Positions 1-8,006 of a DNA stretch of 49,018 bases are shown piece after piece (within the stretch, counting starts at the first letter, position 1; every line of letters begins with the position of its first letter). The notes beneath the pieces are model-generated. The model ran no database searches. It was given only the letters and a program-made list of their open reading frames with translations, and was not told where the DNA came from. The position numbers and the translations under genes were made by a program. Location of the stretch: positions 1 to 49,018 of the forward strand of contig CAZPAM010000011.1 in the NCBI GenBank assembly GCA_964584595.1, given 5' to 3'. The DNA is from Scalindua sp964584595. Its GTDB lineage: Bacteria > Planctomycetota > Brocadiia > Brocadiales > Scalinduaceae.

Positions 1-1
1 A

Positions 2-466
2 CATAAATTTAAATTTATAAATAGAGGAGTAAGCGGTGACAAGGTAAGAGATCTCGTTTGCCGTTGGGATCTAGATTGCATTAGTCTACAGCCAGATTGG
101 GTGTCTATTCTGGTAGGCATAAATGACACACTAATAACTTCAATAACGCAATTTGAAGAAAAATATCAGATGCTCTTGAAACGGACGGCTAATGAGTTGA
201 ATTCAAGAATCATAATCTGTGAACCGTTCCTTCTTTCAGTAGATGATAATGCATACAGGGAGGATTTGAATCCTAAAATTGAAGTAATACGCAAACTGAG
301 CAAAGAATATAAAACTATTTTAGTGCCACTGGATAAAATATTCCATGAAGCCTGTTCATTAGAGACTCCAGAATATTGGGCGCCGGATGGCGTGCATCCA
401 TCACCTGAAGGACATACACTGATTGCCAAATCATGGATTAAGCACTTAGATGAAGTATTATCCTGA
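2..466 (+). CDS. SGNH/GDSL-family hydrolase, 5'-truncated by window edge
   Basis: The frame is open from base 2, so the gene begins outside the window; the GTG at 101 is internal, not a start. Visible are the C-terminal blocks of an SGNH/GDSL esterase: a block II-like stretch NRGVSGDKVRDL near the edge, a block III GIND motif (LVGINDT, encoded around 110-130) and a block V DGVHP with the catalytic Asp-His pair (encoded around 385-400) followed by the usual PEGHTLIAKSWI helix. The block I GDS serine lies upstream and cannot be checked. Members hydrolyse acyl or acetyl esters of lipids or sugars; the substrate cannot be read here. The protein ends at residue 155 of the visible part, which fits a normal family C terminus. 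Confidence 0.88.
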   Translation, partial: HKFKFINRGVSGDKVRDLVCRWDLDCISLQPDWVSILVGINDTLITSITQFEEKYQMLLKRTANELNSRIIICEPFLLSVDDNAYREDLNPKIEVIRKLSKEYKTILVPLDKIFHEACSLETPEYWAPDGVHPSPEGHTLIAKSWIKHLDEVLS

Positions 467-552
467 AATCCAATACTCCATATATAGTTAATTATTAATA
501 ACCACTGCAATTTTAGACGAGATTACCGATAATTTAAAGATTAACATTGTAT

Positions 553-572
553 TTATACAGGCCCTTGTATAA
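553..572. repeat. Short perfect inverted repeat, possible operator
   Basis: TTATACA and TGTATAA form a perfect 7-bp inverted repeat with a 6-bp GGCCCT centre, in the gap between the truncated hydrolase and the next forward gene (start 603 or 669). It could be a regulator site or a weak hairpin. There is no T-tract that would make it a terminator. Function is a guess. Confidence 0.3.
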
Positions 573-668
573 CATTACATGCTTTAACTATTTTATCTGT
601 GTTTGAAGATTTACATTTGTAGCTGTCCGCTGGATGGACAGTTGTCATCATTTAAAAGATTGAAGAAA

Positions 669-1484
669 ATGTTCAGAAATTCCATATGTTTATGTTTAAT
701 GTTACTATTGGTCTCTATCCCTGTTCTGGCATCTGATTCTAAATCTGATCAAAAGACTGCAAAGTCTACAGAATTTAGTATTAGTCAGGTTTTAGATGAT
801 GTTTATGCGCTTGTTGATACTGAGGAAGTAAAGCTATTCAAAGAGAGGAATAGTGAAATGGATAAAGATCTGATGGAGCTTTTTGATGTTTCTATACTCA
901 GGTCAAAACTCGAGCAGTTTTATACTATGCTCTTTTACATTTCCAAGTATACGTCAATTGAAAATGATGAAATCTTTCTTGATCGTAATTCGACAATTAA
1001 GCTTTTGATTTCAAGTGAAGTCTTTACCAATCGTGAATTTCCAAGGAGGATTACCAGGGTACATTTGGCCAGGCATAATCGGGAAAGACCATTTTACAAG
1101 GTATTCTTTGACAGCGACAGGGTAGAGCTTGATTTGAATTGGGGTGATGATTTCGACACTTTTAAAGAAGGAATGAACCAGAAGGCAAAGGCATTAGTCT
1201 TTTACGGCTCATTTTCTTTCCGTTTAAGAAAAAAGGGAGAAAATGTTGAAGCCTTTGATTTTGAGGATGTCGACCTTTACGGATCTTTTGGTTCTCGAGG
1301 ATTTATTAATGTTGATATAAACTATGTGGCGGTAAGGTCTGTTGAATTTCACAAGGGATCTGAAATGGCTCTTGTAAGGGCAAAGGTTTCAAGGAAGGAG
1401 TTTGAAATAAACGAGCATACCTGGCTACTTGCCCTTGTAACGAAGTTTGTTACGGATAAATCTCTTCAGGCACTTGACTGGTAG
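669..1484 (+). CDS. Exported protein of unknown function
   Basis: I do not recognise this family. Starting at ATG 669 the protein has a classic signal peptide (MFRNS, a Cys/Leu-rich hydrophobic run, cleavage expected after PVLA), then about 250 residues of mixed charged, mostly soluble sequence with no repeats, no CxxCH and no further membrane segment. A TTG at 603 in the same frame would add 22 residues before the signal peptide; neither start has a convincing ribosome binding site, and I prefer 669 because it puts the hydrophobic segment at the N terminus. The middle (around residues 130-230) is rich in beta-type alternation with basic and acidic patches. It stands alone on the plus strand and is convergent with the TPM gene. 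Expected location is periplasm or, in an anammox cell, an internal compartment. Confidence 0.7.
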   Translation: MFRNSICLCLMLLLVSIPVLASDSKSDQKTAKSTEFSISQVLDDVYALVDTEEVKLFKERNSEMDKDLMELFDVSILRSKLEQFYTMLFYISKYTSIENDEIFLDRNSTIKLLISSEVFTNREFPRRITRVHLARHNRERPFYKVFFDSDRVELDLNWGDDFDTFKEGMNQKAKALVFYGSFSFRLRKKGENVEAFDFEDVDLYGSFGSRGFINVDINYVAVRSVEFHKGSEMALVRAKVSRKEFEINEHTWLLALVTKFVTDKSLQALDW

Positions 1485-1545
1485 GGACCTGTTTTGGGAG
1501 TGGCCTGTGTTGACGTATGAAAATGTTCAGATAGATAAGCAGGGA

Positions 1546-2355
1546 TTACCAACCGCCTGAGAAGCCTCCTCCTCCAAAGCCTCCACCTAGTCCGCCTCCA
1601 AAACCGCCGAAACCACCACTTGAACTGCCACCTCTATGGCCTCCAAAACCACCCATGCCTCCAAATAAAAATGGCAACATCATCATTCCTCCCATTCCCA
1701 TGCCCATTCCTCCCCAGCGGCTTCTTCCATATGCCCTTCGTCTGCCGCCAAGTAACATCGGTAGTACGAAGATTAAGAGAATTGGCAAAAACGATAGTCC
1801 CGAACTTCTTCTCCTGGGCAGTTGTACTCTTGTCGGTGCGCCGGAGACAGTAATACCGGCATTCTTTGCTATTTTATTTATGATTGCTGCGGAACCCTGG
1901 TAGATACCCTCATTAAAGTTGCCATTTCTGAAATTAGGCACAAACAGGACTTTGCCTATTTCAGCACAAAAATCGTTTGTAAGTACACTCTCCAGGCCAG
2001 AGCCAACCTCTATGCTGTACTTTCTATCTTTCTTGGCAATAACCATGAGCACACCATTGTTCTGTTCAAACTGTCCAAGTTTCCATGCATTTGCTAAATC
2101 AATTGAGAATTGATCGACAGGTACTCCTCCTGTGGTTTTGACAGTCAATACAACCATCTGAGCACCTGTTTTGGATTCAAGTTCTGCCAGGAAAGCATTA
2201 AGCCTGCTTTCTGTTTTCTTGTCTATTATCTTTGCACGATCAGCAACATGCATTTTCGGGGCGGGGATATCTGCAGCTGCAAACGCCGTCATTGCAGTGA
2301 TAAACAGAGTAATTAATGTAATTGTGAATAATGCAAGGTGCCTTTTATAAGTCAT
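1546..2355 (-). CDS. TPM-domain (YgcG-like) membrane protein
   Basis: The 269-residue protein has an N-terminal signal/anchor (hydrophobic residues about 7-27), then a TPM domain (formerly DUF477) from about residue 38 to 165, recognisable by VADRAKIIDK, the GAQMVVLTV strand, NNGVLMVIAKKDRKYSIEVGSG and the NFNEGI region. A second hydrophobic segment (about 188-204) is followed by a C-terminal tail made almost only of Gly, Phe and Ser (GGFGG repeats ending GGGFSGGW), which is the hallmark of YgcG-type proteins. TPM domains occur in acid phosphatases of thylakoids and in envelope proteins of unknown role in bacteria. The start codon overlaps the stop of the upstream nucleotidyltransferase by four bases (ATGA), so the two are probably co-translated. 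Confidence 0.9.
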   Translation of the reverse strand: MTYKRHLALFTITLITLFITAMTAFAAADIPAPKMHVADRAKIIDKKTESRLNAFLAELESKTGAQMVVLTVKTTGGVPVDQFSIDLANAWKLGQFEQNNGVLMVIAKKDRKYSIEVGSGLESVLTNDFCAEIGKVLFVPNFRNGNFNEGIYQGSAAIINKIAKNAGITVSGAPTRVQLPRRRSSGLSFLPILLIFVLPMLLGGRRRAYGRSRWGGMGMGMGGMMMLPFLFGGMGGFGGHRGGSSSGGFGGFGGGLGGGFGGGGFSGGW

Positions 2356-3104
2356 GACTGTACCTGATATTGATCAATTATTTTTGCGATATCATCAAGG
2401 GTGTTATACATTCTCTGGAAATCGTTTTTCAAATCTTCGTGGGTTGGCTTGTATTTGCCCAGCTTAATCGTTACTAATTCTCTAAAGACACTCATTTTAA
2501 CATTCAGAACACCTTCACACATGTCCAGTACGGCATTTCTATCCTTTGGTAATTCTCTGTCGTATAGGAAAAGTATAGCCCTGAAAATTGGAATATATGC
2601 AGAGAGAAAGCTGACAAACAGTTCTTTTATTATACGGTCATTACCAAGGGATTTTATGTATGCCTGGCCGAGATTCTGGATCCATCCCTTTAATTCTCTT
2701 TCACATACTAGTCGTAAATCCGATTTTTCTATCTTGATACCGTTAAGAACATCGTCACCATATACGAGTTCATTAATAGTTTGCATATTCAGGAATTGAA
2801 TGGGAAAAACTTCGAGTGAAGACTGTATGTAATCGTTAGTAATTATTATTGGAGCCCTGATCTTTCTCTTGCCGTATTTTTTGCCGATTGGTGCTATAAA
2901 ATCAAAGATATCAAGGTTCTTTTCCTTTAGCACTATAAGTGAATCGACGTCAGATTCCTTTACGTCAAAGTCACTCGTAACAGCACTGCCAATTATGTAG
3001 ATGGAACTAATTTGACTATCAAAAGAGGGAAGTATTTCATTAAAGAACGGTTCCATCCGGTCTTTTACCTGTGTATTTAAATTAGATAGGTTTAAATTTG
3101 CCAT
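2352..3104 (-). CDS. Nucleotidyltransferase-fold protein (MNT/KNTase-like)
   Basis: The N-terminal part carries the polymerase-beta-type nucleotidyltransferase signature: a helix, a strand IYIIGSAV with Gly39-Ser40, then Asp52-x-Asp54 in the sequence ESDVDSLIVL, which supplies two metal-binding carboxylates. The usual GSxARG is relaxed to GSAVTS. The remaining 150 residues are mostly helical, like the substrate-binding domain of kanamycin nucleotidyltransferase-type proteins. It is the first gene of a two-gene reverse unit and overlaps the TPM gene by four bases. It could transfer AMP or another nucleotide to a protein or small molecule; no HEPN partner is seen next to it, so a MNT-HEPN toxin pair is not supported. 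The gap to thiD (3105-3259) is divergent and should contain both promoters. Confidence 0.75.
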   Translation of the reverse strand: MANLNLSNLNTQVKDRMEPFFNEILPSFDSQISSIYIIGSAVTSDFDVKESDVDSLIVLKEKNLDIFDFIAPIGKKYGKRKIRAPIIITNDYIQSSLEVFPIQFLNMQTINELVYGDDVLNGIKIEKSDLRLVCERELKGWIQNLGQAYIKSLGNDRIIKELFVSFLSAYIPIFRAILFLYDRELPKDRNAVLDMCEGVLNVKMSVFRELVTIKLGKYKPTHEDLKNDFQRMYNTLDDIAKIIDQYQVQS

Positions 3105-3259
3105 AAAATATTTCCTTTGCTTGTGATTTATTTAAATTTTATACTAGCTGGAGATTTTACAAAAAGTCATTACAGATTACAAGTTAAATGTATAACGTAA
3201 CTTACTAAGGATACCACTGGTCATTATTATAGAAACGGCAAAATAAGCAATCTAATACA

Positions 3260-4087
3260 ATGTATAAAGTTTTAACAATAGCAGGTTCGGATTCGTGTTG
3301 CGGGGCGGGTGTGCAGGCTGATCTGAAGACAATAAACAAACTTGGTGCTTACGGTACCTGTGCAGTTACAGCAATCACTGTACAGAACACCGTAGAAGTA
3401 AATTCTGTTTTGCCCGTTCCGGCTTCGATTGTAGGCCAGCAGATTGATGCGGTTGTTTCAGATATAGGAGCAGATGCGGTGAAGACGGGGATGCTTGTGA
3501 GCAAGGAGGTTGTTGAGGTAGTATACGAAATGATCGAAAAGCATAAACTCAAAAAGATAGTAGTAGATCCGGTAATCAAGTCTCACAAAGGCGAAAGGCT
3601 CTTATCACTGGAAGGCGTCAAGAAATTCAGTTCTAACCTGATTCCCTTGTCATGCCTGGTAACACCAAATATCCCGGAAGCAGAAGTCCTGGCAGATCGT
3701 AAGATCAACAGTCTCTCTGATATTAAAGATGCAGCTAGGGCGATACATGAACAGGGGGCTGAGAATGTACTGATAAAGGGTGGACATAGTATGCTTAAGG
3801 AAGACGGCAGTGGTGATGCATCGGATGCAGAGGTTGTTGATATCTTCTATGATGGAAAATCGTTTCAGGAATTCAAACACGAGCACATAAATACCGGAAA
3901 TGTTCACGGCACAGGATGCATATATTCTGCCGCCATAGCCACCGAACTGGCAAAAGGTAACGACATGATTAGCTCAATCACAATTGCGAGAGAATTCATT
4001 ATAGAAATAATAAAGGAGTCGATAGTTTTGGGAAAGGGTTACAGGTTAGCTAACTTTATACCTCAGGCCGGAGAGGGAGATTGTTGA
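3260..4087 (+). CDS. thiD: Hydroxymethylpyrimidine/phosphomethylpyrimidine kinase
   Basis: ThiD phosphorylates HMP and then HMP-P to HMP-PP, the pyrimidine half of thiamin. The ribokinase-like fold is clear: IAGSDSCCGAGVQADLKT at residues 7-24, the AITVQNT substrate-binding strand, the VDPVIKSHKGERLL loop, LVTPNIPEAEVL, and the anion-hole/catalytic region NVHGTGCIYSAAIATELA near residue 215. The usual GTGCTLS is GTGCIYS here, a mild change. Length of 275 residues is normal for the family. It starts a plus-strand run (thiD, leuB-like, HNH, lpxK, DHS-like), divergent from the nucleotidyltransferase. No TPP riboswitch consensus is visible in the 155 bases upstream, so thiamin control in cis is not supported. 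Confidence 0.95.
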   Translation: MYKVLTIAGSDSCCGAGVQADLKTINKLGAYGTCAVTAITVQNTVEVNSVLPVPASIVGQQIDAVVSDIGADAVKTGMLVSKEVVEVVYEMIEKHKLKKIVVDPVIKSHKGERLLSLEGVKKFSSNLIPLSCLVTPNIPEAEVLADRKINSLSDIKDAARAIHEQGAENVLIKGGHSMLKEDGSGDASDAEVVDIFYDGKSFQEFKHEHINTGNVHGTGCIYSAAIATELAKGNDMISSITIAREFIIEIIKESIVLGKGYRLANFIPQAGEGDC

Positions 4088-4186
4088 GTTGCAAAATATT
4101 TTTCCCTTTAAAAAAGTATCAATAACTGTTACTATCGGATTTGCAAATCGACTTTTTACTCACACTATAAGGAATAAGATTTTAAC

Positions 4187-5239
4187 ATGTATAAGATAGC
4201 AACGATCCCCGGTGATGGGACAGGGCCTGAAGTAGTTCGGGAAGGATTAAAGGTACTTGAGGCAGTAAGTCAGAAGAAGGGCTTCAAGTATGAGATAATT
4301 GAATATGATCTTGGTGGTGACAGGTATTTAAAGACCGGTGAAGTAATATCTGATTCTGTAATCGAGGAGCTTAAACAATGCAATGCGATATTCCTTGGTG
4401 CGATTGGGCACCCTGAAGTTCAGCCCGGTATCCTTGAAAAGGGGCTTCTCCTGAGGCTGCGGTTTGATTTACAGCAGTATATTAACTTACGTCCTGTTAA
4501 ACTGTATCCGGGAGTTGATTGTCCTCTCAAGGATAAAGGGCCTGATGATATTGATTTTGTAGTTGTGCGCGAAAATAATGAAGGGCTATACGCTGGGGTA
4601 GGGGGGTTCTTAAAGAAGGGTACTCCGGAAGAAGTTGCTACACAGGAGATGATTAATACGAGGCAGGGAGTAGAGCGCTGTATACGTTATGCATTTGAAT
4701 ACACGAGGAAGAAGGGCAAAAGGAAAAAGCTGTTACTTTGTGCAAAGACAAATGTCCTGACCTATGCGCATGACCTGTGGTGGCGGGTGTTTAATGAGGT
4801 AGGGGAGGAGTATAGTGATATCACTCGTGAATATGCGCATGTTGATGCCACCTGTATGTGGATGGTAAAAAACCCTGAGTGGTTTGATATAATTGTGACA
4901 TGTAACATGTTTGGTGATATTATTACGGATCTAGGTGCTATGATCCAGGGTGGGATGGGTATTGCGGCTGGTGGCAATCTTAATCCCGAAGGTGTTTCCA
5001 TGTTTGAGCCGATTGGCGGATCAGCCCCGAAATATACCGGCAAGAATATTATTAATCCGGTTGCCGCTATAGCTGCATGTGCAATGTTGCTTGATCAGCT
5101 GGGTGAAGAAGAGGCTGCCAAATCTATTGAAGATGCTGTAATTAAGGTTGTAGGCACCAAACTTAAGGGAGTAAATGCCGGGAAGATGGGGTATTCTACC
5201 ACTGAGGTGGGAGACCTTATCGCAGAAAGTATTACATAA
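4187..5239 (+). CDS. leuB: 3-isopropylmalate dehydrogenase-type decarboxylating dehydrogenase
   Basis: This is a member of the NAD(P)-dependent beta-decarboxylating dehydrogenase family, which oxidises 3-isopropylmalate in leucine synthesis. Family residues are in place: IPGDGTGPEV at the N terminus, substrate arginines Arg90, Arg102 and Arg128 (VVVRENNEGLYAGVGG), Lys187, and metal-binding Asp220, Asp244 and Asp248 within NMFGDIITD. GSAPKYTGKN (278-287) is the cofactor loop. An acidic residue typical of NAD use cannot be assigned safely by eye. The GAIGHPEVQPG and RENNEGLYAG patterns suit LeuB and related enzymes; tartrate or homoisocitrate dehydrogenase cannot be excluded, since no leuA, leuC or leuD lies nearby. 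A TAAGGA-type ribosome site precedes the ATG by about ten bases. Confidence 0.85.
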   Translation: MYKIATIPGDGTGPEVVREGLKVLEAVSQKKGFKYEIIEYDLGGDRYLKTGEVISDSVIEELKQCNAIFLGAIGHPEVQPGILEKGLLLRLRFDLQQYINLRPVKLYPGVDCPLKDKGPDDIDFVVVRENNEGLYAGVGGFLKKGTPEEVATQEMINTRQGVERCIRYAFEYTRKKGKRKKLLLCAKTNVLTYAHDLWWRVFNEVGEEYSDITREYAHVDATCMWMVKNPEWFDIIVTCNMFGDIITDLGAMIQGGMGIAAGGNLNPEGVSMFEPIGGSAPKYTGKNIINPVAAIAACAMLLDQLGEEEAAKSIEDAVIKVVGTKLKGVNAGKMGYSTTEVGDLIAESIT

Positions 5240-5278
5240 CTACTGAATGCGTTTTTATAATTTAAAGCGGGAGCCTTT

Positions 5279-5914
5279 ATGCAGAATGTCAGGGCGTTGG
5301 AATCCAGTGTTTTAGTTCTGAACAAGTTCTATGCAGCGGTTCATATAGTAAATGTAAAGAGGGCATTTGCGTTATTGTTTAAAGAGAGTGCCGAAGTTGT
5401 ATCAATAGACAATGGCCAGTACAATTCATATGATTTTTCAAGCTGGGTGGATGTTTCTGCATTCAAGACAGAATTCGAATTGCCTGATGAGGATCAATAC
5501 GAAAGCATCAGGACATTTTCTATAGAAATCAGAGTACCGAAGATTATCAGGCTGGTTGTATATGATAAACTACCCAAATCAAGGGTAAAGTTTAATAGAA
5601 AGAATATATTTGCCAGAGACAAAAATATATGTCAGTACTGTGGCAAAAGATTTCCCACATCTGAATTAAGCCTGGATCATGTTGTGCCAAGGACTCAGGG
5701 TGGGATAAGTACATGGAAAAATATTGTCTGTGCCTGTACTGATTGTAATAAACACAAGGGTGGCCGTAGGCCTCTGGAAGCCGGAATGAAGCTGATTCGC
5801 AAACCGGTTCAACCCAAGCATTGCCCAATTATACAGTTAAAGCTGGGTTCAAACAAATATCAATCCTGGAAGCAATTTCTGGACAATGCTTACTGGTCAG
5901 TCCCACTGGAATAA
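5279..5914 (+). CDS. HNH endonuclease, chromosomal housekeeping type
   Basis: The C-terminal half is a zinc-ribbon HNH nuclease: Cys118-x2-Cys121 and Cys153-x2-Cys156 for structural zinc, and Asp133-His134, Asn148 and His159 as the HNH catalytic set. The N-terminal half (about 1-105), beginning with ESSVLVLNKFYAAVHIVNVKRAF, is typical of the solitary HNH proteins found in cyanobacteria, planctomycetes and deltaproteobacteria, often in stable chromosomal positions and not in phage or restriction modules. A GGGAG ribosome site sits seven bases before the ATG. The gene lies 39 bases after leuB and 35 before lpxK, with the same base composition, so there is no sign of recent transfer. The substrate is unknown. 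Confidence 0.9.
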   Translation: MQNVRALESSVLVLNKFYAAVHIVNVKRAFALLFKESAEVVSIDNGQYNSYDFSSWVDVSAFKTEFELPDEDQYESIRTFSIEIRVPKIIRLVVYDKLPKSRVKFNRKNIFARDKNICQYCGKRFPTSELSLDHVVPRTQGGISTWKNIVCACTDCNKHKGGRRPLEAGMKLIRKPVQPKHCPIIQLKLGSNKYQSWKQFLDNAYWSVPLE

Positions 5915-5949
5915 AATAATCCCTTAATAATCTCCTCTTAAACCTTTTT

Positions 5950-7032
5950 ATGTTAAAGGAATATTATTTATCAATCCTTTACGGGCAGCAAAGAGGTTTT
6001 ATTGCAGCCTTAATCAAATCGACCCTTTCTGCATTTACGTATCCATATTCAGCAGTACTGAATACAAGAGATTTTCTTTATAAAAACAGCGTAATAAAAA
6101 GCACAAGGCTACCCGTAAAGGTAATCAGTATCGGGAATATAACCACAGGGGGGACAGGTAAGACGCCTCTTGTGGAATTCATGGCACGGCGCCTTCTTGA
6201 AAAGAATAAGAAGGTTGCTATCTTAAGTAGAGGCTATGGAAGCAATAATCCTTTACAGGAAAACAACGACAATATTAATGATGAATGTCTCGTCTTAAAG
6301 GAAAATCTTAAGGAGGTGTCAGTATTAGCTGGTGGGGACAGGGTGTCAAACGGTGAAAAAGCGATTAGAGAGTTTGGCGTGGATTGCCTGTTACTTGATG
6401 ACGGGTTTCAACACTTCAGATTAAAGCGTGATCTTGACATAGTAGTGATAGACTCTCTTGACCCGTTTGGAGGTGAGAACCTGATACCCAGAGGAAGACT
6501 CAGGGAGCCGCTTAAAAACCTTGGACGCGCAGACCTGTTTATAATATCGCGCTGTAATCAATCCAAAGAACAAGCTATAAAATCAATATATACAAAGCTA
6601 AGATATGTAAATAATGAGGCTCCCGTTTGTGAATCAATCCACAGGCCGGTACATATTGAGAGCATTACGGATGGTTCAATCCAGAGTCCAGAGTGGTTAA
6701 AGGGAAAAAGGATTTACGCCCTCTCAGCAATCGGAAACCCTGAGTCTTTTACTTATACATTAAAAGAACTGGGAGCCGATCTTATACAGCACAGAAAGTT
6801 TCATGATCATCATAATTACAACAGGGCGGAAATAATTGATATTATTTCTGAAGCAAGATCTCTTGATGCTGATGCAATTGTGGTTACACAAAAAGATATT
6901 GTAAAAATAAGAAATATGGATATAAAAGGCTTCAATATTCTATCACTGAAGATTGAAATACAGATAACAAAGGGAATCGAGTTGTTTGAAGAGGCAATAG
7001 ATAGAGTATTAAACTTAAACGCAAATAATTAG
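5950..7032 (+). CDS. lpxK: Tetraacyldisaccharide 4'-kinase
   Basis: LpxK phosphorylates the 4' position of the lipid A disaccharide precursor at the inner face of the cytoplasmic membrane. Evidence is the Walker A motif GNITTGGTGKTP (residues 62-73), a hydrophobic N-terminal stretch (about 10-35) that anchors the enzyme to the membrane, SRGYGS, the GGDRVSNGEKA region, and the LLLDDGFQHFRLKRDLDIVVID signature split around residues 150-170, followed by LIPRGRLREP. Length is slightly above the usual 325-350. It implies that this organism makes lipid A, although no other lpx gene is in the window. Spacing of about 20 bases to the next gene suggests co-transcription with the deoxyhypusine-synthase-like gene. 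Confidence 0.96.
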   Translation: MLKEYYLSILYGQQRGFIAALIKSTLSAFTYPYSAVLNTRDFLYKNSVIKSTRLPVKVISIGNITTGGTGKTPLVEFMARRLLEKNKKVAILSRGYGSNNPLQENNDNINDECLVLKENLKEVSVLAGGDRVSNGEKAIREFGVDCLLLDDGFQHFRLKRDLDIVVIDSLDPFGGENLIPRGRLREPLKNLGRADLFIISRCNQSKEQAIKSIYTKLRYVNNEAPVCESIHRPVHIESITDGSIQSPEWLKGKRIYALSAIGNPESFTYTLKELGADLIQHRKFHDHHNYNRAEIIDIISEARSLDADAIVVTQKDIVKIRNMDIKGFNILSLKIEIQITKGIELFEEAIDRVLNLNANN

Positions 7033-7037
7033 AAATC

Positions 7038-7044
7038 AGGAGGT
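7038..7044 (+). promoter_or_regulatory. Strong Shine-Dalgarno fixing a TTG start
   Basis: AGGAGGT lies nine bases before TTG 7054. No ATG lies near it in this frame until residue 25, so this site decides the start of the deoxyhypusine-synthase-like protein. Confidence 0.75.
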
Positions 7045-7053
7045 CCTTTAGTT

Positions 7054-7992
7054 TTGAAAAAACAAAAAAAGGAGCATAAACCAATAAACCTGGAAAAGGT
7101 TAAAACATACTCAATAAAAAAGAGAATGAATCTTGTCAAAATAGATCAATTCGGCAAAGCTATTCAGTACAGGGACTTTAATAAGTTTGTTGATTCCCTG
7201 CCAAAGGTACTGGCAGCCAATGACCTGAGAAACTTAATCGATAGTATAGTCAAGGCACACAATAAGAAACGCCAGGTGGTTCTGGCAATAGGAGCTCACG
7301 TATTAAAATGCGGCCTTTCACCCATTGTCATAGATTTGATGAAACGGGGTGTTATAACTGCTGTCGCAATGAACGGTTCCGGAGCAATACATGATTATGA
7401 ATTATCACTGATAGGGGAAACCTCTGAAGATGTATCCCACAGCCTCAAGGATGGAACTTTTGGCATGGCGAAAGAAACTGCGGAGGGTATTCAAGCTGCT
7501 GCATCAGTGCCAGAGTGTGGACTGGGCAGGTCACTTGGTAACAAAATAATTAAGGATAAGAATAAACACAGGCAGCACAGTATCCTGGCCGCCGGCGCCC
7601 GGTTGAATATACCCGTTACAGTTCATGTCGCTATAGGTACAGATATAATCCACATGCATCCCGGTGTGTCAGGGAGTGATATGGGAGAATCCAGCCATGT
7701 CGATTTTAAGATACTGTGCTCGGTAGTTTCTGAACTTGAGGGTGGGGTATGGCTCAATGTAGGTTCTGCTGTCATAATGCCGGAGGTCTTCTTGAAGGCA
7801 ATTACCGTTGCACGTAATCTAGGCAGAAAGGTTAAGAATTTCACGACGGTAAATATGGATATGATTCAACATTACCGTCCCCAAACAAATGTAGTAAAGC
7901 GTCCAACCACTCATGGATATTCAATCACAGGCCATCATGAGATAATGTTGCCACTGCTCAGATTAGGTATTCTTTCAAAATTGAAGAAATAA
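7054..7992 (+). CDS. Deoxyhypusine synthase-like protein
   Basis: The protein resembles the bacterial deoxyhypusine-synthase-like family: KRQVVLAIGAHVLKCGLSP and ITAVAMNGSGAIHDYEL near residues 70-110, TSEDVSHSLKDGTFGMA, then VHVAIGTDIIHMHPG and SHVDFKILC, and a C-terminal GYSITGHHEIMLPLL. These are NAD-dependent Rossmann-like proteins. The lysine-containing active-site segment of true deoxyhypusine synthase is not visible, and bacteria lack eIF5A, so the reaction is probably different (a spermidine-dependent or nucleoside reaction has been proposed for relatives; I cannot tell). The start is TTG with a near-perfect AGGAGGT nine bases upstream. It follows lpxK closely and is convergent with the membrane-protein cluster to its right. 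Confidence 0.75.
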   Translation: MKKQKKEHKPINLEKVKTYSIKKRMNLVKIDQFGKAIQYRDFNKFVDSLPKVLAANDLRNLIDSIVKAHNKKRQVVLAIGAHVLKCGLSPIVIDLMKRGVITAVAMNGSGAIHDYELSLIGETSEDVSHSLKDGTFGMAKETAEGIQAAASVPECGLGRSLGNKIIKDKNKHRQHSILAAGARLNIPVTVHVAIGTDIIHMHPGVSGSDMGESSHVDFKILCSVVSELEGGVWLNVGSAVIMPEVFLKAITVARNLGRKVKNFTTVNMDMIQHYRPQTNVVKRPTTHGYSITGHHEIMLPLLRLGILSKLKK

Positions 7993-8006
7993 TATCCACC
8001 TGTTTC

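Noticed and set aside
1546..1650. Tandem DNA repeat
   Set aside because: The repeated GGFGG codons encode the normal glycine-rich tail of YgcG-type proteins and are not an independent repeat element.
3105..3259. TPP riboswitch before thiD
   Set aside because: No conserved CUGAGA-type elements or extended stems can be seen in the short gap.
5279..5914. HNH nuclease as part of a restriction or homing element
   Set aside because: It lies in a housekeeping run with normal composition, carries a full-length N-terminal domain of a chromosomal family and has no methylase or intron next to it.
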